A DNA stretch of 64,000 bases, taken from NCBI GenBank assembly GCA_951394045.1, contig OX595995.1, positions 496,001-560,000 of the forward strand, read 5' to 3'. Positions 28,888 through 40,157 of this stretch are shown here, piece by piece. This DNA is from Nitzschia sp. DOCU1 (lineage: Eukaryota; Bacillariophyta; Bacillariophyceae; Bacillariales; Bacillariaceae). Each line of letters begins with the position of its first letter. Within the stretch, counting starts at the first letter, position 1. The notes under the pieces are model-generated. The model saw only the letters and a program-made list of their open reading frames with translations. It was not told the origin of the DNA and did no database searches. A program made the position numbers and the translations under genes.

Positions 28888-31800
28888 ATGGGCAGGATAC
28901 AGAGTTTGGGTCGATGGAAAACTGCAGTTTTGTTCGTTGTGGTGGTGGCATCGGCATCCATTTTTACCTCCGCCGAAGCGACTGGCTCGAAACTACAAAT
29001 CCCAGCACACAACAAAAAATCGTCTCGAACGAAACGAAAAGCTCAAGGACGACAAGAGATTACATCAGCATTTCGACGGGTGAAGTCCTCGGATACTAAT
29101 GTGGCTGCTGCAGTTTCGGTCGAATCCTTTTTGTTGCCGCGGCGCGTTCCACTCAAGGCGCTTGTGAAATGGATGTGTCTCGCCTCCGTGGTCTGGTCCA
29201 TTGCGAAATGCCAAGCAACGGCTGGTCTGCCTCATATCAAGACAATATGGGGTTTGATCCATGGCAGTGACATTACCATGCCAAACGACTACCGTCCTAG
29301 TTTGGCCGATATCTATCTTTCTCGGCTCATTGCTGGTGCGACCAACGAATTGATTCCACCAATTTCATTGCCATCGGCGGGACCACTGCTGGGACTGTTT
29401 GCCTCGGTCTTTGTTTTTATCGGTTCATCCTATTTGTTGCCTAGATGGTTCACGGCTATCAAAGTCTTGTTGGACTATCGAAAGATACCGGTGGGTAGCC
29501 GTGGAGCCCTGGATCTGCTAGTGAATGATGCCTCCAAGGCAGCTGTTCTAGTGCACATTCATGACGAGCATTTACGGCAACAAGTGTTGTCGGATCCTGC
29601 CAAATATGGAGCTGGAAAATCACTGGTCATTTGCCCACTACAATGGTCGTCAATAGAGGCGCATTCCGAGCCATTATCCGACGAAAGCGTCGTGGAAGAA
29701 CAAGGTGTCTTCGAGTCTTATTTCTCACATCCGAGCCAAACGTTCTTCAATTTCAATCAAGGACGATTCTATGTAGATGTTGGGACGGGAAAATGTATAG
29801 ATGGGGGTCCACAGTTACACTCGGCGTTATTTCAGGATCTTCAGCAACTCCTACAAGGAGGGATTACGGCGGAGCAAAAGAAAATGGCTAGTGAACGCTA
29901 CGTTCCCTACAATCGACCTGTCCTAGCCACTCCTACAGTATTTGAGGCATTTGTGGCTAGAATATCGTCACCCTTGGTAGTTGTTCAAGTTTTGGGGCGG
30001 CTCTTGTCATGCTTGGAAGAGGGGATCCAAGCGCTCATCACACTCGTCTTCGCGGCGGTCGAACACTATTTCAACGCCGACAGAGCCATCGGGGAGGCTC
30101 GAAGAATGGCTCAAGAAGTCCAGGCAAATGTGCAAAACAGCTCAAGTTTAAAGGTGCTTGTACTTCGACGAGGCAACGACGACGACGACAAGACACAACG
30201 ATGGATAAATGCAACGTCCGGCGAGCTGGTTCCTGGTGATGTCTTTGTCATGTTGCAAGAAAGCGAAAAGGTCCTGATGCCAGTGGACGCACTTCTTTTG
30301 GCGGGTAGGAGTCTAGCTAACGAGGCTGTATTGACAGGTGAGAGCGTTCCACAAAGCAAGACGCCGATTGACTTTGCCGAACGCATTGCCAAAGATTCGG
30401 AATCACGATTGGACATGGACGCCGATAGAAACTCCGTGCTATTTGCTGGGACGACTCTTATTCACTGCTCGAGTCCAGCAGACCAGACAACGATTCAAGG
30501 GATTCAGTTTCCAGCCCACAATCAATCTTCTGGGGTTATTTGCCTTGCCCTTCGCACTGGTACCTATTCCTCCAAAGGTCAACTCTTGCGAGCGCTAAAA
30601 AGTGGAGCTCACGTTGGCGCCGTTTCCAATCCACAATCCGAGCGCGATGCTATGAGACTCATTCTGAGTCTTTCAGTCTTCGCTGCGGTATCTTGTGGGT
30701 CTTTGTTTCTTCCACGCGGAGACCAGGTGGGACAGCATGTTCCTACCTTTCGACGCATCATCCAGTGCACACGGATTGCTATAGCAAGCATTCCATCGGA
30801 TCTTCATTTAGCTCTTTCAGCCGTTGCCCGCTCGTGCTCCTACCGACTGAGGCAAGATTCGGACGTCATTTGCTCAGAGCCTGCAGCGTTATTAACCGCT
30901 GCTTACGTGGATACAGTCGTCTTTGACAAGGTAAATATCAAGTGCTTTCCTGTGAATTGACCGACTCTGTAACTCATGCTTTCGGAACTCGTCGCGCTGG
31001 CGTTGACAGACTGGGACTCTGACGGCAGACACGCAGTCGGTGGCAAAGGTGATACCGCAACTCTTGGATCATTGTATAGGAGTGGCAAAACCATTTCAAC
31101 TGGCTCATATGGCAGGATGCCACTCTTTGATTCCATTGAAAGGCGCGAAGCCCGCGGGAGATCCACTAGATGCGGTAGCATTTGAGTACAGCGGGTGGAA
31201 ATACAATGAGACGGCTCGATGCTACGATGCTCCCTGTGCTGAAAACACAACCTCGCCCATGAACCAAACTCGCCTTTGGCAAATCAAGTCATTTCCGTTT
31301 GATCCGGACAAGCGAATCTCGACAGCTTTGGTGGTCCTTGAAGAGGGGAATGGTTCTCATCTCCGACTGTTAACTCTCACCAAGGGGTCCCCCGACACTA
31401 TGAGGGACATGTATTCGCGTCGAGAAGAGGAGAACTTTTTTGGTATTTACGAAAAGCAACGGAAGGACTTTGAGGCGAAGGGCTATCGAAGTATAGCACA
31501 AGGATGGAAAGACCTGACAGGCACAGACTATATGAACAGACTTTTCCCAGATGGCCTGAAAGTCACCGAAATCAACAAAGCTCGCGAAAGGGCGGAAACA
31601 TTGCATCGGAATGAATTTGAGGTTCGCAGTCTCGAATTTGGAGGCTTTGTACAGTTCGATGCGTCCATAAGACCAAGCAGCCAGCGAATTATTGATGAAT
31701 TGCACGAAGGTGGCATTCGAAGCATCATGTTGACAGGCGATGCTATCGATGCAGCGGTGACTGTAGCGTCCAAAGTGGGGCTCATTCGGAGACGGCGGGT

Positions 31801-33712
31801 TGCCATATTGGAAGTTGGAAGTGGCGGGGCTCTCCAATGGCGATTCGTGGATCTCAAAGACCGACAACACGGCCATTCTGAAGATCAAAGTGATAAGTCA
31901 GTTCAGACCTTCTCATCCTCGATACAGGACGTGCTCAGACGGGAGAAGGCGGGAAAATGCGCGATCGCTGCCACTGGCGCCGCGCTTGACGTTGTTTTTG
32001 AGAGCACGGGCGACCTAGACACACAACAGTTTGCCGACAACTTGGCACGCGTATCCGTCATCGCCCGGGCAACCCCGAAGCAAAAGAATGAAGTGGTTTC
32101 GCGTCTGAAGCGTTGCGGTCGAACAGTAATGATGTGTGGTAAGTTTTCTGGTGCTCGCTGATCATGGACAGTCGATGCATTATCCTCATTCCAAAACAAT
32201 TTTTTCCTAGGTGACGGAGTCAATGATGTGGCTGCAATGAAATCTGCAGATGTTGCCGTGGCGCTGCTCAATGGGTTTGGGGACGAAAGTGATCTCTGTA
32301 ATGATGTTGACTTTGATAACGAACGGAGGAGAAAGAAAGTTGAGTCCAAGGCGATCGGTAGCCAAAGGCAGAAAACTTGGTCAAGGGGGAACCCTCGGTC
32401 ACAGGAATCCCAAGAAAGGATCCAAGTCAAGACAGAGATTGCTCTGGCAGAAATTCGACAGCGTGCCGCCGCCCGGTGTGGAACAACTCCTGATTCAAAT
32501 GACATCAAGTTTGAAATGCGGGACGTCAAGGACTTGATTGTTGCCAATATCGCTATCCTACGCGAAGAACGGCAACGAGCCAAAAAGCTGCGTGCCGGAG
32601 GAGGGGAGGCAGCGCGCATCTTGGCGGCGGAAAGACGGACGGCAGATTCAGCAATGAATGACGAGTCGGAAATGGTCGACTCCATCAAACCTGGAGAGGC
32701 TTCACTGGTCGCACCCTTTTCGTGCCTCCATCCTTCCATCGAAGGTGTCGATTCCGTCCTTAGGGCGGGCGTTGCAACAGCAGCGAGCGCTCTGGCGACG
32801 CAAGAGTTGATTGCTCTGAATTCGCTCATGGCGTGCTACAACTTGGCCTCACTATATCGGGATGGCTTTCGCTATGGCAAGAACATGTCGCCAGTAGAAA
32901 TGTTCATGTACTTATTTCTGGACCAGCAACGGTACAGGGCGTCTTGTATTCCAAGGCCACGACTTCCACCATCGAAAGAATTTCGGCCGCCGCGAACCAT
33001 GTTTCAGAGATCTGAAATATTTCGAACTGTGTGCCAGGCCGCAGTTCAATTGATATCCATGAGCCTTGGGGTCGGCTACGCTAGAAAGCTTCAGGGCGTG
33101 TCGGCGCCGGAACGAAAATTTCGGCTTGAACTGGATGGAAGCCAGTCAAAAAATCTTTCCAAGATGTTGTCCGCCCTCGCAGCCTCCAGTGGCCCGGCAG
33201 AAGACGACGATGGTGATAGTGTCAAAGCAGAAGGATTGTTCCGACGCCCTCCGTTTCGCCCGAACTATGAAACCAACGCCGTGTTCATTCTGTCTCTATT
33301 ACAAAACATGTTGGTATCCTTGGCAAATCATAGAGGCAAGCCTTTTTCGCTCAGCATCTTGGAAAGTCGCCCCTTATGCACCATTGCACTGGCCACGCTG
33401 GGTCTATGCGTAGCTCTGATAATGGAGACCTTACCAAAACTCAACGCCTTTCTCCAGTTGCGACCCATGCCAAGCAAGAAAAGCCAAGGAATATTCTTGC
33501 TCATTGTGGCACTGAATATTGCAGCTAGCCACTTTGTGACCCGTGTCTTTTCCGACAAGAACCCTCCAGAAAAACGAGAGTCGCCGAGCGACGACGAACA
33601 ACTTGCTGCGAATTTGGAAGAGCGTCTTTTGCGAGAAGAATCTATTCAGAACCTGAAAACGTGCATGCTGGCATTGACTATCATGGGCTATCTTGCGTTT
33701 GGGGTGATATAA
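28888..33712 (+). CDS. P5A-type ATPase (SPF1/ATP13A1-like), three exons
   Basis: Exons are 28888-30930, 31010-32138 and 32211-33712, with GT-AG introns of 79 and 72 nt. Both junctions restore invariant motifs (VVFDK joined to TGTLTADT, and MMCG joined to DGVNDVAAMK). The product is about 1557 residues, longer than the roughly 1200 of SPF1 and ATP13A1. It has an N-terminal signal-like helix, an actuator loop with LTGESVPQ (about 484), the phosphorylated Asp at about 680, the nucleotide domain with KGSPDTM and ATPKQK, and GDGVND at about 1058. P5A ATPases in the ER remove mis-inserted transmembrane helices. Unusual points: the PPELPM signature of membrane helix 4 is replaced by IPSDLH, and the TGDN motif reads TGDA. 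A charged insert of about 130 residues follows the hinge motif. It could be a specialised paralogue. Confidence 0.9.
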
Positions 33713-33767
33713 CAAAGCAATAAAAGGAACCTAATAGAAAGTCCTGAGGGCAACCATATTATTTCCT

Positions 33768-34601
33768 TCAAGGGTGTGACGCCAAATACCAGAATAGCGA
33801 TAGCAGGATGATTTGAATCACGCCTCGTACAATGTGGTCATCGGGATAACGTAGTGGGGGAGAAAAGGCGAGCGGTACGTCATGAGTGAACATGTAAATG
33901 TTCGCGGGTGTCACCGCCAGAGTCAACAGAAACATCAAAAAGGCTGGAATCTGAACTGGAATGGCATGGAGGCCTCCCAAAACGAGCAACGCGCCGCCTC
34001 CCATCTCGGCAGCCCCCGACCACAAAACATGATATTCTTCATCGGACAATCCCAACTTTTCCGCTCCCGGCGTCGGTACATTCCACAGACCACCCCAGGC
34101 GCCCTTGGGTGGAACAATGGCTGCGTATTCGTTCTTGTAAAAAAAGTGTGTTCCGCCCAGCAGTACAAATAGCAAACCCAAAGGAACTGGGACTGTAAAG
34201 TCAATGATGGTACTTGTCAAACCACCCGATATCATTTGAAGCCACACCAAAATACTCGACAAGGCGTACGTGCCCAGCAAGAGACTTGCACCAATCGCGC
34301 CGATTCCTAATCGTTGCTCGAAATCGCTCTTGGACGACAGCAGAATGGACGGATCTGGTCGTTCCACCACTACTTCTCCACCATTATTGTTATTGGACGA
34401 AAGATTCATACTCAACATTCGTCGTTGTCGTCTGGGTAATGATGCTTGCCGCTCGGAGCAGCTTCTTGTCGCAAGAAACACAGAGGGACATGCCGCCGCT
34501 GACTCGCCTTTGAGGGAAGTCGTCGAAAATGCCGCCACATGGTTGCCACTTCCCATCGCCAGCAGGATGAACAGAGAGTGCTTCATTCGTCTTGTTGACA
34601 T
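33768..34601 (-). CDS. Plastid-targeted DoxX-like membrane protein
   Basis: A 277-residue single-exon protein from the ATG at 34601. The open frame extends further upstream but the signal peptide is best served by this start. The N-terminus is a signal peptide (FILLAMGSGNHVAAF) with Phe after the predicted cleavage site, then a Ser/Arg-rich transit-like stretch, which together suggest plastid import. Four hydrophobic segments follow at about 115-135, 145-162, 205-230 and 255-274, with the NIYMFTHDVPL loop and a C-terminal IIQ/LLSLFWYLA helix reminiscent of DoxX-like proteins. The function is unknown; the family includes quinone-related and uncharacterised proteins. Confidence 0.78.
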   Translation of the reverse strand: MSTRRMKHSLFILLAMGSGNHVAAFSTTSLKGESAAACPSVFLATRSCSERQASLPRRQRRMLSMNLSSNNNNGGEVVVERPDPSILLSSKSDFEQRLGIGAIGASLLLGTYALSSILVWLQMISGGLTSTIIDFTVPVPLGLLFVLLGGTHFFYKNEYAAIVPPKGAWGGLWNVPTPGAEKLGLSDEEYHVLWSGAAEMGGGALLVLGGLHAIPVQIPAFLMFLLTLAVTPANIYMFTHDVPLAFSPPLRYPDDHIVRGVIQIILLSLFWYLASHP

Positions 34602-35006
34602 GATCTTCTTATTGCAATATATTGGCAAAGCTACCGTTTTCAACTCACACCTGGACATGGAGCATGAGATGCGCTTTTGGGTTGTTGCTTGTTGAATCGG
34701 AATGGAGCCCGAGGCTCTCCCTCCGACCGACCAAAGGATAGGCGGTATCATACGTACGGGAGGTAAGTATCTGATGGTTATTACCATAACAACCCTTCCC
34801 CGGATGACTCCCTGGACTACTTTGATGTGAAGGGAAGATATTGACGTGACGTCACGACCCGACTCTTCCATCCATCGCGCGCAAACTTTTGGATACGCGA
34901 AAGCGGCTTGCTTTCACTGGTGGCATCCCATCCGTTTACTACCGTGCAATTTTGTGGTAGACTCATTCGGCAAGGTGTGGTTATCTTTACGACAAGGACG
35001 ACGACG
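34602..35006. promoter_or_regulatory. Divergent promoter region
   Basis: About 400 bases separate the reverse DoxX-like gene and the forward beta-helix gene. Both transcription starts should lie here. A TGACGTGACGTCACG element at about 34842-34856 contains the palindrome TGACGTCA, the binding site of CREB/ATF-type bZIP factors. That factor assignment is from general knowledge, not shown here. Confidence 0.45.
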
Positions 35007-38000
35007 ATGATGATACCTTTGCCACGTATATTGCAACTGCTGTTGCTAGTAGTAGTAGCAGTAGCAGTAGCAGCAGCAGAATCCTCCGAGCACCATCAGG
35101 CGCACGTGGGGAGTATCCAGCATCCGGCTCCCTTGTGGAATCTCAACGGTTCCCATTCGGCAGCGTCACAAAATCTTCCATCGACGACTTCTGTTGCCAT
35201 TAATGTCACCAAGCTGGACTGTGGAATGCGGCAGCTAGCGCTAGAACATGCCAAAAAGTTATTGAAAAAAGATACAGAGACACGGCAGCACGTGTTTGAT
35301 GCCCTGCGGCTTGAAGATCTTTGTCATGTGGATAGAACGACTGCCACTGCATCAGTTACTGCTAATGACAAAGAAAACGTGCAAGTCGTGTGGGAGAATC
35401 ATCATTGTCGGCCACCCAACTATTGCATTTACGTCGTTTCCTCATTGGATGCAGAGACTGACGCCAGTTCCTGGAATGCCCCCTGGTCTCCAGACCTTGG
35501 TAGCAGTCTTCCCACCAGGCGGCGACTAAACCATGCACAGTCGAAACGACGTGTTTTTCAAGCAGACGGCACAAAGCAACGACCCTTCTCTTCGATTCAC
35601 GATGCCATTCAATTTGCACGTGGCATGGGGCGGAATGGGACTACCACCACTTCATCGGCATCGGCTCTGTTCCACCGAAAGGTTATACTGGGGCCTGGAA
35701 TTCATTCCTTGGATGGAAAGACTTTGCAACTCTCAAAAGAAGATAATGGGTTGTCTATAGTGGGTTATCCATCAATGTCAGCAGCAGATGGCAGCAAGAA
35801 CGAGCCAAGTGCGTGGCTCAGTGGGGGCATTCCGCTCCAAAATGTCGTCTTTGAACCGCAGTCCGATGCTTCCGGAATTTACGTGGCCAACCTTACTGCA
35901 CTACTCAAAGGTCGAGGGCTTCCTCATATATTGTCCTTGTTTACTACCAACCGCCGATGGATCCGTGCTCGGTATCCAAATGCCGATCCCGAAACGGATC
36001 AATGGGGTTATGCATCCCCGAATCGCTTAAAGTACTCACTGGACGCCAGACTAGTCTTGGAATGGCACTTGCCCCCCAAAGGACCCATCCCGAACTTTAC
36101 CTTTGTGGATTTTCAAGTGTCCCCGCCAGACGGAGTTCCCCAAAAGAATGATTCGACCCAGCGTGGCTATAACTGGTATGCCAGTGGCAAGGGTGGAGTG
36201 TGCAGTGACGTTTGGGGAGTCGAGGCCGATTCGTATTGGTGTTCCAATGCCAGCCAAGGTGGATGGGCCGAAGTCGATCAAGAATGTGCCACGACAGGTC
36301 AGATTCAACTTCCGATCGGTTTGACATACAATATAACTTCGGAACAACTTGGACGATTTCAAAATGCGCATTTACAAGGTGGCATTCTTCATTCATGGCA
36401 TTCACAATCGTGGGCTATGCACATGTTTGAAATCACGCAACATATGCCAAAAACTGGAGTGATTCAGTTGGCAAAAGGTGGGGGTCGACAAGGAGGTCGC
36501 AATTGGTGTCGTTGTGATCAATGTACCTATGCCGCTGGATGGTGTGGACAGCATCAGACCCCAGCGTGGCACGACACTCGTCTCATTAGTGGAACATGGA
36601 TGATTGAAAACGTAAAGGAAGAGTTGGATCAAGTCGGAGAATACTATTTTGATCGAGGTACAAATCTTTTGTACGTTAAGCCGAACTCGACCGCCGATTT
36701 GGTTGACTTTCGTGTGGGATTGCTGGAGCAAATTTTGGACTTGAAAGACGGCAGTGGTATTACCATTGAAAATGTTGGCTTTCGGGATACAGCGCCCACC
36801 TACCATCCCAGGTCAGATTGGTCGGCACCTAGCGGGGGTGATTGGTCATTGCATCGCGGAGGCGCCATATTCCTGGAGCATGTGTCGAATGTGACTATCC
36901 GTAATTGCCAGTTTCGTCGCCTGGATGGTAATGCGATTTTCTTGTCACGACGAACACGGAATGTAACTATCGAAGACAATCGGTTCGAGTGGCTAGGGGA
37001 AAATGCAATTGCGACGTGGGGCGAAACCGATGGGTATGATGCGACTGCCGAGAACTTCCCCATGTACACAATGATCCGAGGCAACGTGATGCGCGAGCTG
37101 GGCATTTTTGAAAAGCAGTCCTCAGCTGTTGGACAATCCAAAGCAGCGTTTACTTATATCATCGACAACATCATGTTCAACATGCCCCGGGCGGCAATCA
37201 ACTTCAATGACATGGTGGGAGGTGGAGATGTGATCAAGGGTAATTTGATCTTCAACACGTGTCGCGAAAGCGGGGATCACGGCCCCATCAATTCGTGGGA
37301 CCGGCAGCCTTTTCTTACTACGCTTCGCGACGGTAAAACCAAGAGCTTTGATCCCGTTCCTCGAGAAATTGTGCAAAACTTCATCATAGCCAACTATGGT
37401 GCGTCTCAAGGCGTCGACAACGATGATGGATCATCTTGGTTTCATATCCACCACAATCTCTTCTACTCCGCCGAAGGATTCAAGATGGACTACGGTGCGT
37501 ATACCGGTATTGTTGGGGCTGATTTATGTACGTCGCTGTGTCATGGAGTCTCATCCCTTTTCTCTTTGTAAAACCATCAGGCGGACATGATTCGGTCTTT
37601 GAAGACAACTTGATCATGGCTTTCCCATATGATGGCTCTCAGTGTTTCAACATGGGTGACTTTTATAATGGACACGGCGATATTTTACGGCGAAATCGAT
37701 GTCTCGTCGGGCTAGGGCACAAGATGGGAAGTGGATGCGGGGATCCGTCCTGCGCCAACCCGATTCCGGAAACCGATGAATCTCAGCAGATTGTTGGTCA
37801 TCTGTGGGGAGGGTGCGATAATTCGACAGTGGAGTTATCCGACAATCAATATTTCACGCCAGACGGGGAGGCCCAAATTGAGTGTCAGGACGATACCTTC
37901 ACGCTAGAAGAAGTGCAAACCAAATTTGGAATGGAGAAGGGGTCGTCCAAAGCGAAACTTCCTGACGAGGAAACGATGATTGATTGGGCCAAAGAGATGA

Positions 38001-38023
38001 TGCTGGTGGCAAAGAACCTCTAG
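35007..38023 (+). CDS. Secreted right-handed beta-helix protein, GH141-like (two exons)
   Basis: Exons are 35007-37494 and 37581-38023 with an 86-nt GT-AG intron; the junction reads KMDYG then GHDSVFEDN. The product is about 976 residues. A strong signal peptide (LQLLLLVVVAVAVAAAESS) precedes a region with SGGIPL and RRWIRARYPN, which resembles the N-terminal half of GH141 and GH120-like proteins. YYFDRGTNLLYVKPN then leads into repeated parallel beta-helix coils (NVTIRNCQFRRLDGNAIFL, NVTIEDNRFEWLGENAI, FEDNLIMAF). GH141 members act on fucose- or xylose-containing glycans, so an extracellular or wall polysaccharide is a reasonable substrate. Many N-glycosylation sequons are present. Starts upstream at 34908 lack the signal peptide at the end. 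Confidence 0.88.
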
Positions 38024-39118
38024 TGGAAAAGCTAGCTAGCTGACTACGACTTGCACATTGGATAGAGCGTACTCAACGCTACTTTAACTTATATAGACAG
38101 CCATCGGTCGAAATATATTGCAGATTTCTTGGATATAACAGAAAACGAAGAGAAGGGCATGATGACGACGAAATGCATGACTATACTCTAGCGGTTCGAC
38201 ACTTATTAGCATGCCGTTTGTTGAAGAAGTGAGGGAGCTGCGGTCGTCTGGCTTCCATATCGCAGAAACTCAAACAAAGTTTCTTACAATGAAGCTACCT
38301 GGTAGAAGTAGTCTGCATTAGTAGCTAGCTTTCACTACAAGCCCAGCTATCTATCGCTATGAGACTCGATGGTTGGTGAAAGAAGTCAATGTGGTCATTG
38401 AAAATTGCGCATGCGCGCACACGCAAATGTATAAATATATTAGTGTACATAAAAGATAAATGAAGGGGCACATAAAGGATCCTTCGCGATCCACACGGTA
38501 CCGTAGTTAGCGCCTCCAGAGAGATGGAGAGAGAGAGAACACTCGGCTTGATGACCAATGCAAGCAAAATAATCAAAGGATGAAAATGGTGAAACAAACC
38601 CGCCAGGACTAGCTAGTAGAGAAACATTTGCGTCATTAATCGTGCTGATACATATCATATTGATCCTAACAAAAAAGTTCTAATCCTACAAGAGAAAATT
38701 ACGCGACCTTTGGGGGTTCGTGCAAAAGCAGCGGACTCGCATATCGAATCGGCCAGCCAGCATTCGCATCACCTAAAAATCGAAATGAAAACACTCTAGG
38801 CAAGAGATTATATCGAAATGAAGCTTATCTAGGCTACTAGTTCGATCCAAATTCCTTGGGACTTTTTGCTCCATCTTCCATCCCCATGTATTAGTCTAGA
38901 CGCCATTTTTGCCAAGGGAAGCACAAAACCAGCGAATACGGACCATAACTGTTTCCATCTTTCATTCCAAATAGCCCAATGACATAACATGATACACAAC
39001 TCGATACAGTGGTCAGCGAATAGGGAGGGTGGTACACTTCGTCCTTCAACGACGTCGTTCAGAGCTTCAGTTCCATCGAAGATTTGTCACGCCCATTTCT
39101 TCCTCGCGCATACACTAT
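38024..39118. other. Intergenic, convergent 3' flanks, about 1.1 kb
   Basis: No gene recognised. The reverse frames at 38325-38658 have no domain. GCTAGCTAGCTG at 38031 and a GAGAGAGAGAG tract at about 38524-38538 are the only simple repeats noted. Confidence 0.5.
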
Positions 39119-39664
39119 TTAATTAAGATAGCCCCCTGCAGCTGCCATGGACACAAATCCGAAATAGAGACTTCTTCTTGTATCGTCTTCCAGCGCTTGG
39201 GGGTTCTGCTTGTAGAAATCAAGCCGCTTCTTCTCTATCAAGCCTTCCTCGGCCATTGCGCTAACAGCTCGTTCTGGATCAGCAAAGAGAGCTTCAAGGG
39301 CTTTCATCTCATCTAGCGACTGCTTTAATCCATTGACAATCTCAATCGGCGTGATTTCCTTTGACAGCTGTTCCAGCATCTTTCCTTCCTCGCCCTGCTT
39401 CATTTTGGCAATCATGGCTTGAGTGTCGGGATCTGCTTTCGCAGCCTCCAGGACGGCAGCAATATCGACAGCATCTTGAATGTCGATGGGAGCCACTGAC
39501 TGCAGACGAATCGCCATTTCCGCGTACGGATTCTCAGTCTCAACGTTACCATTCGCGTCGATGGCAGCCTCCTCTGATTTCCTGGGAACGCCAAACTGTG
39601 CCTCTGTCGTCACCACCGTCGATAGAAACAGTAAAATCGCGACGAACGCCTGGAACAAATTCAT
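39119..39664 (-). CDS. Secreted hypothetical helical protein
   Basis: A 181-codon single-exon frame with a signal peptide (LFQAFVAILLFLSTVVTTEAQ, cleavage near residue 22). If Phe 24 were at +1 the plastid would be possible, but Gln precedes it, so simple secretion is as likely. The mature part is acidic and helical and ends with a hydrophobic FGFVSMAAAGGYL segment. No domain is recognised. A complete, clean frame in a gap between unrelated genes supports a real gene. Confidence 0.68.
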   Translation of the reverse strand: MNLFQAFVAILLFLSTVVTTEAQFGVPRKSEEAAIDANGNVETENPYAEMAIRLQSVAPIDIQDAVDIAAVLEAAKADPDTQAMIAKMKQGEEGKMLEQLSKEITPIEIVNGLKQSLDEMKALEALFADPERAVSAMAEEGLIEKKRLDFYKQNPQALEDDTRRSLYFGFVSMAAAGGYLN

Positions 39665-40157
39665 GGCAGATTGCTATAAATAGTCGATTGGAATGATGAA
39701 AGAAAGGAAAGACGACGCCGGCAAAGGGCTTGGTCCTTCTCAATGATCGTCCTGACGGCGCTAGCTAGCTAGTGTCATCTTCCTCTCTTCGATCACCAAG
39801 AAATACAACGTCACTTTTTTGATGGGGAGATGTGGTGGGGTCGGCGGCAGAAAAGGGAGCGCTGAGAGCGCGCGCAGGCGGTCACAGCAATTCCACGTGG
39901 CAGAGTTTTCACGGGCTTACGATTAAGGCGATTACTTCTACGATAACGCGCCATCCAAAGATAGAGACTATGGACCCAATCCCGCATCTCACTATGCTAA
40001 CGGATTTCAACCCGAGAGACTTTCTCATGAAATCATCGCATCATGCCATGACAAGAGAGAGTGAACAAGTCATTTACTGCATTTATTCTTTTATCAAAAC
40101 AGGTCACGAGACGTGGTCAGAACGGCAGAATCCTAATGCTAGCCGACTTGGAGAATC
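39665..40157. other. Intergenic
   Basis: 5' flank of the secreted protein gene and 3' flank of the type II membrane protein gene. A GCTAGCTAGCTAG stretch lies at about 39760. The 109-codon forward frame here has no features. Confidence 0.45.

Noticed and set aside
38836..38855. GTTCGATCC resembling a tRNA T arm
   Set aside because: No matching acceptor, D or anticodon stems around it.
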